DNA of 64,000 nucleotides from Acidovorax sp. SUPP3334 (GCF_030159055.1 NZ_BQXQ01000007.1:1-64000), one strand, 5' to 3'. Shown: positions 49,162 through 58,404, counted from the stretch's first letter. Notes: a model not told the origin generated them from the letters alone. Made by a program: numbers and translations.

Positions 49162-51303
49162 ATGTCTGACGCGAATCGTTCACCCCAGAAAATCGCCATT
49201 CTCGGGGGCGGTCTGGCCGCCCTCACGGCGGCCTACGAACTGACCAGCCAGCCCGGCTGGCAGGATAGATACGCCATCACCATCTACCAGATGGGCTGGC
49301 GCCTGGGCGGCAAGTGCGCCACCAAGCGGGGACCCAACAACCGCATCGAAGAGCACGGCATCCACGGTTTTCTGGGCAGCTACTACAACGCGCTGCCGCT
49401 CATGGCCGACTGCTACAAGGCATTGGGCCGTCCCGCGGACGCCAAGCTGGCCACGTTCGAGCAGGCCTTCATTCCCGAGAGCTTCGTGCTGATGTGGGAG
49501 TTCGAAAACGGCGGCTTCAAGCGCTGGCCCATGACCGTGCCGACCAACGCGCTCACGCCGGACGATTCCTCGTCGCTGCAGACCATTCGCCAGTGGATCG
49601 GCGGACTGATCGAGACCGCACAGGGCCTGATCGACCCGAAGGCCACGCCGGGACTGAGCGAGATGCACAAGCTGGAGCTGCTCGCCGGCCAGGAGATCCT
49701 GGAGCGCCTGCAGACCGCGATCCTCGACGAAACGACCCAGCTGGGCGCAACCCATCCGGTGCTCGACGAGGTGTGGGAATGGCTGCAGTCGCACCTGAAA
49801 GCGCTGATCGATGAGAACGGCGATCTGCGGCACCTGTACATCCTGCTGGAATACCTGCTGTCCATCGTTCGGGGGGTGCTGGCCGACCACATCATCGAAC
49901 GCGGCTTCGATGTGATCGACAACGAGAACTTCAGCGACTGGCTGGCGCGCCACGGCGCCTCGGTGATGACCGTGTCCTCGCCGCTGGCGCTCAACACGGT
50001 GAACCTGTCGTACCAGTACCCGCAGGGCGACACGGCCCGCACCGCCAGCATGGCGGCCGGGGCCTATCTGCACTGGTCGCTGCGCAGCTACGCCTACATG
50101 GGCGCTTTCGCCTGGCTCTTCGCGGCGGGTACCGGCGAGACGGTGATCGCGCCGCTGTACCTGGTGCTGCGCCAGCGCGGCGTGCAGTTCGAGTTTTTCC
50201 ACAAGGTCGAGAACCTGGCCCTGTCGGCCGATGGCCAGTCGGTCGCCGCGGTGCAGATGGGCGTGCAGGCCACGCTGGTGAAGCCTGACTCGCCCTACGA
50301 GCCGCTGGTGCCCGTCGAGGGGCTGCCGTCCTGGCCTTCGGGCCCCGGCTACGACCAACTGGTGCAGGGCGATGCGCTGCGCGAGCAGAACATCGACCTG
50401 GAGTCGTATTGGACGCCGTGGAAGAACGTGGGCGAGAAAACCCTGAAGGCCGGCGAAGACTTCGATCAGGTGGTGCTGGCCATCGCCGTGGGCGCCGTGC
50501 CCTACCTGTGCAAGGAACTGCTGGCCGCCCGCCCCGCGTGGCGCAACATGGTCGAGAAGGTGCCTACCGTTCAGACGCAGACCATGCAGGTCTGGCTGAA
50601 CCGCACCACGACCGACCTGGGCTGGGACATTCCCATGAAGAACCCCACCGACACGGTGATCGGTGCCACCTACATGAACCCGCTGGATGGGCAGGTGGAC
50701 TTCACCCACCTGCTGCAGTGGGAGTCCTGGCCGGCCGCCCAGATGCCGAAATCGCTCTGGTACTTCTCGGGTGCGATGGCGGACTACGAGCCGCCACCAC
50801 CGCTGACCGATACCGACTATCCCGCACGCGCCCACGCCCGGGTGAAGGCGCAGTGCATCCAGTACCTGCAGGTGTGCATGGGGCCGCTGCTGCCCAAGTC
50901 CACCACCAATGCGGTGTCGCCGCCGGGCGATCCGACCGGCATGGATTTCAGCCTGCTGCAAGACCACGATCCGGCCAATCCGGGCCTGGGCGTGCAACGG
51001 TTCGACCAGCAGTTCTGGCGCGCCAACATCGATCCGTCCGAGCGCTACGTGATCAGCCCGCCGGGCAGCACGGCAGCCCGGCTCAAGGCCTGGGAATCCG
51101 GCTTCACCAACCTGGTGCTCGCAGGCGACTGGATCTATACCGGCCTGAACGTGGGCAGCGCGGAGGGCGCGACCATGGGCGGACGGCTGGCGGCCCATGC
51201 CATCAGCGGCTACCCGGCGCTGGCCGACATCGTGGGCTATCCGGCCACCGATGCGTCGGGCGGCACGTCAACCATCGTGCCTGCTGCCTCAGAGAGCCAT
51301 TGA
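49162..51303 (+). CDS. Large FAD/NAD(P)-binding oxidoreductase (amine oxidase/desaturase-like)
   Basis: 713 aa, ATG 49162. N-terminal dinucleotide-binding motif ILGGGLAALTAAYELTS (13-29), then GWRLGGKCATKRG and EHGIHGFLGSYYN, as in phytoene desaturase or amine-oxidase-like flavoproteins. The C-terminal FAD contact is FTNLVLAGDWIYTGLNVGSAEGATMGGRLAA. A large helical insert (about 120-270) enlarges it beyond usual desaturases (about 450-500 aa). There is no signal peptide and no classic monoamine-oxidase Cys-FAD motif. The substrate is unknown. No carotenoid or hopanoid genes adjoin it. It follows the winged-helix/TPR regulator and is probably under its control. Confidence 0.85.
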   Translation: MSDANRSPQKIAILGGGLAALTAAYELTSQPGWQDRYAITIYQMGWRLGGKCATKRGPNNRIEEHGIHGFLGSYYNALPLMADCYKALGRPADAKLATFEQAFIPESFVLMWEFENGGFKRWPMTVPTNALTPDDSSSLQTIRQWIGGLIETAQGLIDPKATPGLSEMHKLELLAGQEILERLQTAILDETTQLGATHPVLDEVWEWLQSHLKALIDENGDLRHLYILLEYLLSIVRGVLADHIIERGFDVIDNENFSDWLARHGASVMTVSSPLALNTVNLSYQYPQGDTARTASMAAGAYLHWSLRSYAYMGAFAWLFAAGTGETVIAPLYLVLRQRGVQFEFFHKVENLALSADGQSVAAVQMGVQATLVKPDSPYEPLVPVEGLPSWPSGPGYDQLVQGDALREQNIDLESYWTPWKNVGEKTLKAGEDFDQVVLAIAVGAVPYLCKELLAARPAWRNMVEKVPTVQTQTMQVWLNRTTTDLGWDIPMKNPTDTVIGATYMNPLDGQVDFTHLLQWESWPAAQMPKSLWYFSGAMADYEPPPPLTDTDYPARAHARVKAQCIQYLQVCMGPLLPKSTTNAVSPPGDPTGMDFSLLQDHDPANPGLGVQRFDQQFWRANIDPSERYVISPPGSTAARLKAWESGFTNLVLAGDWIYTGLNVGSAEGATMGGRLAAHAISGYPALADIVGYPATDASGGTSTIVPAASESH

Positions 51304-51348
51304 AGAGCCGGGGGCGGGCAGGGCTCCTGCAGCCCGGTGCCAGCCCTT

Positions 51349-52623
51349 TCAGCCGCGCAGGAAGTCTGCGCGGCCGGGCCGGCCAGGCAGGTACAGCTCT
51401 GCCACGGGGGCAGGGCTGCTCGCCACCTTCTTGCCGCGACGCCACACGGCCAGCCGTGCGGCGCGCAGGCGGATGGCCTCGGCCGGATCGCGCGCATGCA
51501 GCAGCACGAAATCGGCATGGCAGCCGGCTTCTAGGCCGTAGCCTTCCAGCCCCAGCAGCTTCGCCGGGTTGCTGGTGACGGCCTCGAAGCACTGGCGCAT
51601 GGCGCTCTGGCTGGTCATCTGCCCCACATGCAGGCCCATGTGCGCTGCCTCCAGCATGTCGCCGCTGCCGCCGCCGTACCACGGGTCCATCACGCAGTCG
51701 TGGCCGAACGCCACGGTCAGGCCGGCCGCCATCAGCTCGGGCACGCGCGTCATGCCCCGGCGCTTGGGGTAGGTGTCGTGCCGGCCCTGCAGGGTGATGT
51801 TGATGAGCGGGTTGGCCACCACGCCCAGTTGCGCCTCGGCGATCAACGCAATGAGCTTGCTCACGTAGTAGTTGTCCATGCTGTGCATGGAGGTAAGGTG
51901 CGACCCCGTCACCCGGCCGTGCAGGCCCAGGCGCTGCGTCTCGAAAGCCAGCGTTTCGACATGGCGCGAAAGCGGGTCGTCCGACTCGTCGCAGTGCATG
52001 TCCACCCGCTTGCCCAGATTGGCTGCCAGCTCGCACAGGATGCGAACGCTTTCCGCACCCTGCACCATGGTGCGCTCGAAATGCGGAATGCCGCCGACCA
52101 CATCCACGCCCATGTCCAGCGCCCGCTTGAGGTTGTCCAGGCCGCCTGCGGCGCGCAGCAAGCCATCCTGCGGAAAGGCCACCAGCTGCAAATCGAGGTA
52201 GGGCGCTACGCGGCGCTTGACGTCGATCAGGGCCTGCACCGGCAGCAGCCGCGGATCGCTGGTGTCCACGTGCGAGCGGATGGCCAGCAGGCCGCGCGCC
52301 ACGGCCCAGTCGCAATACCGCAGCGCGCGTTCGACGATGGCCTCCTGCGTGAGGTCCGGCTTGAGTTCGCCCCACAGCGCGATGCCTTCCAGCAGCGTGC
52401 CGCTTTCGTTCACGCGGGGCTGGCCGTAGCTCAGCGTGGAATCCATGTGGAAGTGCGCATCGACGAATGGCGGGCTGAGCAGCAGGCCGGCGGCATCGAC
52501 GGTTTCGTGCGCAGGCGCTTTCAGCCCCTCGGTCACTTCCGCGATGCGCCCGTCTTGCACGGCCACGGAGATGTTGGTGCGGCCGTCGGGCAGGGTGGCG
52601 TTGTGGATGAGCAGATCGAGCAT
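51349..52623 (-). CDS. codA: Cytosine deaminase-type amidohydrolase
   Basis: 424 aa from ATG 52623 (MLDLLIHNATLPDGR). Metal-dependent amidohydrolase: His57/His59 in VDAHFHMDST, the CodA-like GQPRVNESGTLLEGI, then HCDESDDPLSRH, GSHLTSMHSMDN and FGHDCVMDPWYGGG carrying the catalytic Asp. The best match is cytosine deaminase (cytosine to uracil plus ammonia). Isocytosine or triazine deamination by relatives cannot be excluded. Same strand as, and about 0.8 kb downstream of, a nucleoside/base-type ABC importer, which supports a pyrimidine salvage role, although a broken region separates them. Confidence 0.9.
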   Translation of the reverse strand: MLDLLIHNATLPDGRTNISVAVQDGRIAEVTEGLKAPAHETVDAAGLLLSPPFVDAHFHMDSTLSYGQPRVNESGTLLEGIALWGELKPDLTQEAIVERALRYCDWAVARGLLAIRSHVDTSDPRLLPVQALIDVKRRVAPYLDLQLVAFPQDGLLRAAGGLDNLKRALDMGVDVVGGIPHFERTMVQGAESVRILCELAANLGKRVDMHCDESDDPLSRHVETLAFETQRLGLHGRVTGSHLTSMHSMDNYYVSKLIALIAEAQLGVVANPLINITLQGRHDTYPKRRGMTRVPELMAAGLTVAFGHDCVMDPWYGGGSGDMLEAAHMGLHVGQMTSQSAMRQCFEAVTSNPAKLLGLEGYGLEAGCHADFVLLHARDPAEAIRLRAARLAVWRRGKKVASSPAPVAELYLPGRPGRADFLRG

Positions 52624-52868
52624 GGTGTGTATGGCGCTGGAGGGAGGACAGGGGCTGTTTTTGTGGCGGGAGATGCGGTGCGGCCAGGCATGCAAAAGGC
52701 TTGCCCGGAAAGCGCCGCCGGTCTGTCAGTGTAGGCCGCAGCCCGATGCGGCCACACGGGCAGACGATGGGGCGGCATGTGTCGGATTTCTTCCAGACGG
52801 GGTGGAAAAGGCCACCTATGCTGCGGGCACGTTCGATCCACCTGTCTTTTTTACCGAAGGGAATCCCA

Positions 52869-53058
52869 TGCAGTTCGGCTACACCATTCTTTACGTCGAA
52901 GACGTGCCCGCCACCGTCGCCTTCTACGAAGCCGCCTTCGGCCTGTCGCGCCGCTTCGTGCACGAGGAAGGCGATTTCGGCGAGATGGACACGGGCGCCA
53001 CCGCGCTGGCGTTCTCGTCGTTGAAGCTCATGGCCCGGCTTGGCAAGAACCCGCAGCG
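52869..53058 (+). pseudogene. VOC/glyoxalase-like protein, 3'-truncated
   Basis: ATG 52869 opens MQFGYTILYVEDVPATVAFY, continuing with EAAFGLSRRFVHEEGDFGEM and ALAFSSLKLMARLGKNPQ: a clear VOC-fold N-terminal half (about 63 residues). After about 53058 the frame continues to 53248 but changes character to Arg/Ser/Thr-rich residues, which is the mirror of coding on the opposite strand. A VOC protein of this type should be about 120-130 aa with a second beta-alpha-beta module that is missing here. It therefore appears cut by a deletion that fused it to an inverted fragment. Confidence 0.7.
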
Positions 53059-53363
53059 CGCAGTGGCGGGCGCCCCGCACCGCGTGAAGTCCACCAGCGC
53101 CGCGTGCACGCGGGCGACGGTTTCGGCCGGTTCGCGGTTCAGGTCGATGGCCTGCACGGCATGCAGCAGGGCGGCGGTGTCCACCACCACGCCGAGGTGC
53201 AGCCGAAAGCCCATCCAGTCCTTACCGGCGCCGGCGGGCACGCCGTAGGCCTGCTGCGGCAAATGCGACACCATCCAGTGCGCGGCCCCCTGGGCGTCGA
53301 TCTGCACGCAGGTCACGCCGGGGCGATGGGCACGAAGGTTTCCGTGGGCAGGGATGTCGGCAT
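53059..53363 (-). pseudogene. Unidentified gene fragment, opposite strand, 3'-truncated
   Basis: Minus-strand codon usage between about 53318 and 53059 is typical of the genome. The product includes CVQIDAQGAAHWMVSHLPQQ, then YGVPAGAGKDWMGFRLHLG and AALLHAVQAIDLNREPAETV, ending VARVHAALVDFTRCG before it runs into the inverted VOC fragment. ATG 53363 starts MPTSLPTETFVPIAPA and stops at a TGA that overlaps a GTG opening this frame, so the 5' end is either frameshifted or two overlapping reading frames. It lies 68 bp downstream of the permease gene and may have been the next gene of that operon. Family not recognised. The 53364-53431 remainder holds nothing evident. Confidence 0.5.
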
Positions 53364-53431
53364 GCGCCGATGCGATGCGATGCGATGGGAGGGGCGGGCC
53401 GGCGCCCGGCCGCCCGGCCACCCGGCTTTTT

Positions 53432-54355
53432 CTACCGCTCGCCCTTGCGGTAGGGCTTCATCAGCGCTTGCGGATACGCCGCCTTGCGCGCCACCAGCAC
53501 CAGCGCCAGGATCGACAGCAGGTAAGGCAGCATCAGGTACACCTGATACGGCAGCCAGGCATCGCCCGCTTGCTGAAGCCGCAATTGCAGCGCATCGAAA
53601 AAGGCGAAGAGCAGGGCGCCGAGCAGCGCCTTGCCCGGCCGCCACGAGGCGAAGACCACCAGCGCCACGCAGATCCAGCCGCGCCCGTTCACCATGTTGA
53701 AGAAGAACGCATTGAAAGCCGACAGCGTGAGGAACGCCCCGGCCACGCCCATGAGCGCCGAGCCCGCCACCACCGACGCCGTGCGCGTGGCCGCCACCGA
53801 AATGCCCTGGCCTTCGGCCGCCTGCGGGTTCTCGCCCACCATGCGAACCGCCAGCCCGAGCGGCGTGCGCAGCAGCGCCCAGGCCAGCAGCGGCACCAGC
53901 GCCAGCGCCAGCAAAGTCAGCGGCGTCTGTGCCGAAAGAATGGGAATGCCCAGCCACGCCATGGGCTGGAAGGGCTCGATGGTGGGGGGCGTGGTGACCT
54001 TCGGGAAGCCCACCCGGTAACCGTAGTAGCTGAGCGAAGTGGCCAGCAATGTGATTCCCAGGCCCGACACGTGCTGCGACAGCGCCAGACCCACGGTGAG
54101 CCAGGCATGCAGCAGCCCGAACGCCGCCCCGGTGAGCGCGGCCACCAGCACGCCGGTCCACAGGCCATGGCCCGCATACACGGTGAGCCAGCCGGTGAAC
54201 GCCCCCGCGACCATGATCCCTTCGATGCCCAGGTTGAGCACGCCCGCCCGCTCGCACAGCAGCACGCCCAGGGTACCCAGGATGAGCGGCGTGGCCACCC
54301 GCAGCGTCGCGATCCAGAACGCGGGATTGGCCAGAATGTCGAACAGTTCGGTCAT
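53432..54355 (-). CDS. Nucleoside/purine-type ABC transporter permease 2
   Basis: 307 aa, ATG 54355. Hydrophobic throughout with about eight to nine TM segments. BPD_transp_2 family signature near the start: TPLILGTLGVLLCERAGVLNLGIEGIMVAGAF. The ATPase-coupling EAA-like stretch is GLAVRMVGENPQAAEGQGISV. It resembles NupQ/YufQ and is the partner of the permease encoded just upstream; the 109-bp spacer between them carries a copy of the 59-bp element. The operon probably continued into the now broken fragment downstream. Confidence 0.92.
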   Translation of the reverse strand: MTELFDILANPAFWIATLRVATPLILGTLGVLLCERAGVLNLGIEGIMVAGAFTGWLTVYAGHGLWTGVLVAALTGAAFGLLHAWLTVGLALSQHVSGLGITLLATSLSYYGYRVGFPKVTTPPTIEPFQPMAWLGIPILSAQTPLTLLALALVPLLAWALLRTPLGLAVRMVGENPQAAEGQGISVAATRTASVVAGSALMGVAGAFLTLSAFNAFFFNMVNGRGWICVALVVFASWRPGKALLGALLFAFFDALQLRLQQAGDAWLPYQVYLMLPYLLSILALVLVARKAAYPQALMKPYRKGER

Positions 54356-54377
54356 CGCACCACAGGCCAGAAAAGTT

Positions 54378-54436
54378 TTGCTATTGAATTCATAGCTGCC
54401 AGCGCAATGAATACGGCGGCAGAGGGCATGTTCGCC
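54378..54436 (+). repeat. 59-bp dispersed element, copy F
   Basis: TTGCTAT-TGAATTC-ATAGC, then GCGCAATGAATACGGCGGCAG and GGGC at the standard spacing. It lies between the two permease genes and therefore inside the operon's transcript, inverted relative to transcription. Confidence 0.8.
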
Positions 54437-54464
54437 TCGAAATCGCCCGTTGAATGCACGGCGC

Positions 54465-55526
54465 TCATTTCCAGCGCACCCGGTACTGCGTGAGCAGGCC
54501 CGCCACCAGCACTGCGATCAGCGAGGCGGCCACGATCACATCGGCGATATAGGTGGGTACGCCGACCGCCCGGCTCATGCTGTCGGCCCCCACCAGCACG
54601 CCGGCCACGAAGACGCCCGCAGCCACCACGCCCAGCGGATGCAGGCCCGCCAGCATGGCGATCACGATGCCGCTGTAGCCGTAGCCGGGCGACATGTCGA
54701 GCGTCACGTAGCTGGTGCGGCCCGCCACTTCGATGGCGCCGGCCAACCCGGCCAGGCCTCCGGAGAGCAATGCCACCAGCACGACCGTGCGCGTCACTGG
54801 CACACCGGCAAACGCCGCCGCGCGGGCGTTGGCGCCGGCCGCACGAATCCGAAAGCCCGGCACCGTGCGCGACAGCAGCGCCCACAGCAGCACCGCCAGG
54901 CCCACCGCCCACAGCAGGCCGGTGTGCAGCCGCGTCTGCGGCACGAGGCGCGACAGTTCCAGCTCGCTTTGCAGCGCCACGCTTTGCGGCCAGCCCAGCG
55001 CCAGCGGGTCTTTCATCGGGCCGTCGAGCAGGGCGGACACCAAAAGCAGCATCACGAAGTTCAGCAGCAGCGTCGTCACCACCTCATCCACCCCCAGGCG
55101 CGCCTTCATCAGCGCCGGGCCCAGCAGCAGGGCTGCACCGGCCAGCGCGGCCGCCAGCATCATCAGCGGGAACAGCACCGCCGATGGCAGTGGCAGCCCC
55201 GTGCCTGCGTGCATGCCCCCGACCGCCACGGCCGCGATGGCACCGGCGTACAGCTGCCCCTCCGCACCGATGTTGAAAAGGCGTGCCCGAAACGCCACGG
55301 CAGCAGACAGGCCCGTCAGGATGAGCGGCGTGGCGCGCGTGAGCGTTTCGGTCAGCGCGAACACCGACCCGAACGCGCCCTTGGCCAGCAATGCATAGGT
55401 CTGGCCCACCGGCGCGCCGGCCCAGAGCACCAGCAGGGCACTCACCAGCAGGGTGAATGCCACGGCACCGATGGGGGCGGCTGCACAAGCCAGGGCCGAA
55501 GTGCGATCGCGTTTTTCCAGCCTCAT
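54465..55526 (-). CDS. Nucleoside/purine-type ABC transporter permease 1
   Basis: 353 aa, ATG 55526, overlapping the ATPase gene stop by 4 bp. BPD_transp_2 permease (NupP/YufP-like) with about eight or nine TM segments. TM1 is IGAVAFTLLVSALLVLWAGA, then RATPLILTGLSAAVAFRARLFNIGAEGQLYAGAI. The coupling loop is FRIRAAGANARAAAFAGVPVTRTV. It forms the membrane channel with the second permease. It belongs to the BMP-dependent importer family that carries nucleosides, purines or related compounds. Confidence 0.93.
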   Translation of the reverse strand: MRLEKRDRTSALACAAAPIGAVAFTLLVSALLVLWAGAPVGQTYALLAKGAFGSVFALTETLTRATPLILTGLSAAVAFRARLFNIGAEGQLYAGAIAAVAVGGMHAGTGLPLPSAVLFPLMMLAAALAGAALLLGPALMKARLGVDEVVTTLLLNFVMLLLVSALLDGPMKDPLALGWPQSVALQSELELSRLVPQTRLHTGLLWAVGLAVLLWALLSRTVPGFRIRAAGANARAAAFAGVPVTRTVVLVALLSGGLAGLAGAIEVAGRTSYVTLDMSPGYGYSGIVIAMLAGLHPLGVVAAGVFVAGVLVGADSMSRAVGVPTYIADVIVAASLIAVLVAGLLTQYRVRWK

Positions 55527-57160
55527 GGGGCAGTGCTTTCAGGGCCGCAAGACGGCGGAGAAATGTTCGGGCCGGGCACGGCCGCGCCGGCCATCGCCAG
55601 GCCGATGGCCTCGCGCGTCCAGGCCACTGCGGGACGGGCTTCGCTCAGGTGGCCGCCGTGCATGACCGCCACCCGGTCGCCCAGGGCGAGCACCTCGTCC
55701 AGGTCGTCGGAGATCAGCAGCACGGCCGCGCCGGCGTCGCGGGCCGCCACCAGTTGCCGCTGCACGAAAGTCACCGCGCCGATGTCCAGGCCCCAGGTGG
55801 GCTGGTGCGCCACGATCAGGCGCGGCACGGTCGTGGGCTGCGTGCCGTCCCCGGGCGACAGCAGGGCCCGGCCGAGGATGAGCTTTTGCATGTTGCCCCC
55901 CGAAAGGTAGCGCGCCGGCGCATCCAGGCCACCGCCGCGCACGTCGAAGGTTTCGGCCACGCGGCGCGCATGCTGGCGTGCCGCACCGCGCCGGACCCAG
56001 AACCCCGTGAACCATCCGCGCGAAAACCAGCGGCTGGGCAAGCGCTCGGAGACGGCGTTCTCCCACACCGGCAGATCACCGACCACGCCGACGGTGTGGC
56101 GGTCCTCGGGAATGCGGGCCACGCCCTGCGCCACCAAGCGCGTCGGACGCGCTTGCAGCGGCCCGCCCAGCAGCGTGGCCGTGCCTGCAACCGCCACGCG
56201 CACGCCGCACAGCACGTCGGCCAGCGCCACCTGGCCATTGCCCGACACGCCCGCGATCGCCACGATCTCGCCGGCATGCAGGGTAAGGCTCACGCCCCGC
56301 AGCGCATCCTGGGCCGCAGGAGACGAAGCGTGCGTCCGCACGTCGTCCAGCGTGCACACCGCCGCGCCGACCGCCATGGCGGGGCTGCGCGCGGCGGCAT
56401 CCACCGCATGGCCCACCATCCACTGCGCCAATTGCCCTTGCGTGGTGCCTTGCGCCGGTGCCTCGGCCACCAGCCTGCCCTGGCGCAGCACGGCGATGCG
56501 GTGCGACACGCGCAGAACCTCGCCCAGCTTGTGGCTGATGAACACGATCGACAGCCCTTGCGCGACCATCTGGGCCAGGGTGCGAAACAGCGCCTCGCTT
56601 TCCTGGGGCGTGAGCACGGCGGTGGGTTCGTCCAGGATCAGGATGCGCGCGCCGCGGTACAGCGCTTTCAGAATCTCCACGCGTTGCCGCTCGCCCACCG
56701 ACAGGTTGCCCACGCGGGCATCGGGCGCCACCGGCAGCCCGAACTGCGCCGACACCGCCATCAGCCGCGCACGGCCCTCGGCCCTGCGGGAGAACGGCTG
56801 CCACAGCGGCTCGCTGCCCAGCATCACGTTGTCCAGCACGCTCAGGTTGTCTGCCAGCGTGAAGTGCTGGTGCACCATGCCGATGCCGGCCGCCAGCGAC
56901 GCGCGGGGCTGGCCCGGCGGCAGCGGCTGGCCGAAGACCTCGATGTGTCCGGCATCGGCCCGGTAATGGCCGAACAGGATCGACATCAGCGTGGACTTGC
57001 CCGCGCCGTTCTCCCCCAGCAGTGCCAGTACCTCGCCGCGCGCCAGCGTCAGGCTGATGCCGTCGTTGGCAACGAGCGGGCCGAAGCGCTTGGTGATGCC
57101 GCTCAGGCGCAGAACGGGGCCATCGCCGGTGCTTGGGCCGTTGGCCCCTTCACCGCTCAC
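55523..57160 (-). CDS. Nucleoside-type ABC transporter ATPase (double NBD, sugar/nucleoside family)
   Basis: 545 aa from GTG 57160, which overlaps the substrate-binding-protein stop (GTGA). Longer readings start inside that gene and are rejected. NBD1: Walker A GENGAGKST, signature LSVGERQRVEI, Walker B LILDEPTAVL. NBD2 is degenerate at Walker A (AGVSGNGQ) but keeps signature LSGGNMQK; its Walker B reads LIVAHQPTWGLD, with His in place of the usual acidic residue. Only one catalytically complete ATP site is expected, as in RbsA/NupA-type proteins. It energises the two permeases encoded downstream. Confidence 0.94.
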   Translation of the reverse strand: MSGEGANGPSTGDGPVLRLSGITKRFGPLVANDGISLTLARGEVLALLGENGAGKSTLMSILFGHYRADAGHIEVFGQPLPPGQPRASLAAGIGMVHQHFTLADNLSVLDNVMLGSEPLWQPFSRRAEGRARLMAVSAQFGLPVAPDARVGNLSVGERQRVEILKALYRGARILILDEPTAVLTPQESEALFRTLAQMVAQGLSIVFISHKLGEVLRVSHRIAVLRQGRLVAEAPAQGTTQGQLAQWMVGHAVDAAARSPAMAVGAAVCTLDDVRTHASSPAAQDALRGVSLTLHAGEIVAIAGVSGNGQVALADVLCGVRVAVAGTATLLGGPLQARPTRLVAQGVARIPEDRHTVGVVGDLPVWENAVSERLPSRWFSRGWFTGFWVRRGAARQHARRVAETFDVRGGGLDAPARYLSGGNMQKLILGRALLSPGDGTQPTTVPRLIVAHQPTWGLDIGAVTFVQRQLVAARDAGAAVLLISDDLDEVLALGDRVAVMHGGHLSEARPAVAWTREAIGLAMAGAAVPGPNISPPSCGPESTAP

Positions 57161-58167
57161 TTCGCCGTCGATTTGGGCTGGCTGTCGTCCACCTTCACGG
57201 TGAACTTGCCCGCCAGGATGTCGGCCTCCCTGGCCTTCACCTTGGCCACCACGTCGGCCGGCACCTTCTTCTCGAACGTGCCCAGCGGCGCCAGTTCGGA
57301 GCCCTTGTGCTTCATCATCGAATAGGGGCCGTAGTCCTCTGCGGCGAACTTGCCTTCTTTGACCTGCTGGATCGCGCGGTCCACGCTGGGCTCCATGTTC
57401 CAAAGCGCCGAAGCCACCACCGTGTCAGGGTACTGGGCCTGTGTGTCGATCACGTTGCCGATGGCGAGCTTGCCCTTTTCCCTGGCCGCATCGGACACGC
57501 CGAAACGCTCCGCGTACAGCACGTCGGCGCCCTTGTCGATCATGGCGAAGGTGGCCTCCTTGGCCTTCGGCGGGTCGAACCAGCTGTTGATGAACGTGAT
57601 GGTGAACTCCACCTTCGGGTTCACTTCCTTGGCACCGGCCATGAAGGCGTGCATCAGGCGATTGACCTCGGGGATGGGAAAGCCGCCCACCATGCCGATC
57701 TTGTTCGTCCTGGTCATGCCGCCCGCCACCATGCCCGACAGGTAGGCCGGCTCCTGGATGTAGTTGTCGAACACGCTGAAGTTGGGCGCCTGCGGCTTGC
57801 CCGAGGAGCCCATCACGAAGGCCGTCTTGGGAAAGTCCTTGGCCACCTTGCGCGCCGCCGCCTCCACCCCGAACACCTCGCCGAAGATCAACTGGCTGCC
57901 GCCCGTGGCGTACTCGCGCATCACGCGCTCGTAATCGGCATTGGCCACGTTCTCGCTGCTCTTGTATTCGATCTCGCCGCGCGTTTCCGCCGCCTTGAGC
58001 GCCTTGTGGATGCGGCTCACCCACTGCTGTTCATAAGGCACGGTGTAGATCGCCGCCACTTTCAACCGGGCCTGCCCGAAAGCCAGCGTGGGCGCGAAGC
58101 CCAGCGTGGCGGAAATGGCGAGGGAGGTGCACAACAGGCGGCCGGTGAAGAGGCGGCGAGAGGTCAT
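57157..58167 (-). CDS. BMP-family nucleoside-binding periplasmic protein
   Basis: 336 aa, ATG 58167. Signal peptide about 1-31 (LLCTSLAISATLGFAPTLAFG, then QARLKVAAIY). BMP/PnrA fold: YTVPYEQQWVSRIHKALKAAE, GSSGKPQAPNFSVFDNYIQEPAYLSGMVAGGMTRTNKIGMVGGFP and TFINSWFDPPKAKEATFAMIDKGADVLYAERFG. Relatives bind purine nucleosides or bases. There is no lipobox Cys at the cleavage site, so it is periplasmic. First gene of BMP-ATPase-permease-permease, under a good sigma-70 promoter. The nearby cytosine deaminase suggests uptake of nucleobases or nucleosides. Confidence 0.93.
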   Translation of the reverse strand: MTSRRLFTGRLLCTSLAISATLGFAPTLAFGQARLKVAAIYTVPYEQQWVSRIHKALKAAETRGEIEYKSSENVANADYERVMREYATGGSQLIFGEVFGVEAAARKVAKDFPKTAFVMGSSGKPQAPNFSVFDNYIQEPAYLSGMVAGGMTRTNKIGMVGGFPIPEVNRLMHAFMAGAKEVNPKVEFTITFINSWFDPPKAKEATFAMIDKGADVLYAERFGVSDAAREKGKLAIGNVIDTQAQYPDTVVASALWNMEPSVDRAIQQVKEGKFAAEDYGPYSMMKHKGSELAPLGTFEKKVPADVVAKVKAREADILAGKFTVKVDDSQPKSTAK

Positions 58168-58249
58168 GGGAGGCTCTTTCTTTGCAAAGGGTCAAGCTCG
58201 ATAACGAGATTAAGCAATTTGCGCGCCCAGCAAGGCAAGGGTTTACCCG

Positions 58250-58278
58250 CGTATAAGATTTTTTTGCGTGCAAGTCAA
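58250..58278 (-). promoter_or_regulatory. Sigma-70 promoter of the nucleoside importer operon
   Basis: Minus strand: -35 TTGACT (58273-58278), a 17-bp spacer containing an A-tract, and -10 TATACG (58250-58255). The leader to the ATG at 58167 is about 75 nt. The remainder of 58279-58404, leading to the secretion ABC gene, is AT-rich with several T-tracts and a GGAG at 58394-58397, but no promoter I can call with confidence. Confidence 0.65.
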
Positions 58279-58404
58279 TGAAATTTTTTTACTTGTCGTT
58301 CAGTTGCCTACATTTGGAAATATATGGAATAGACGCAAAAGCGACATGGAAATTACACGGTTTTGTCGAATAGCATCCGCGCCACCGATAGACAGGAGCA
58401 AGCG

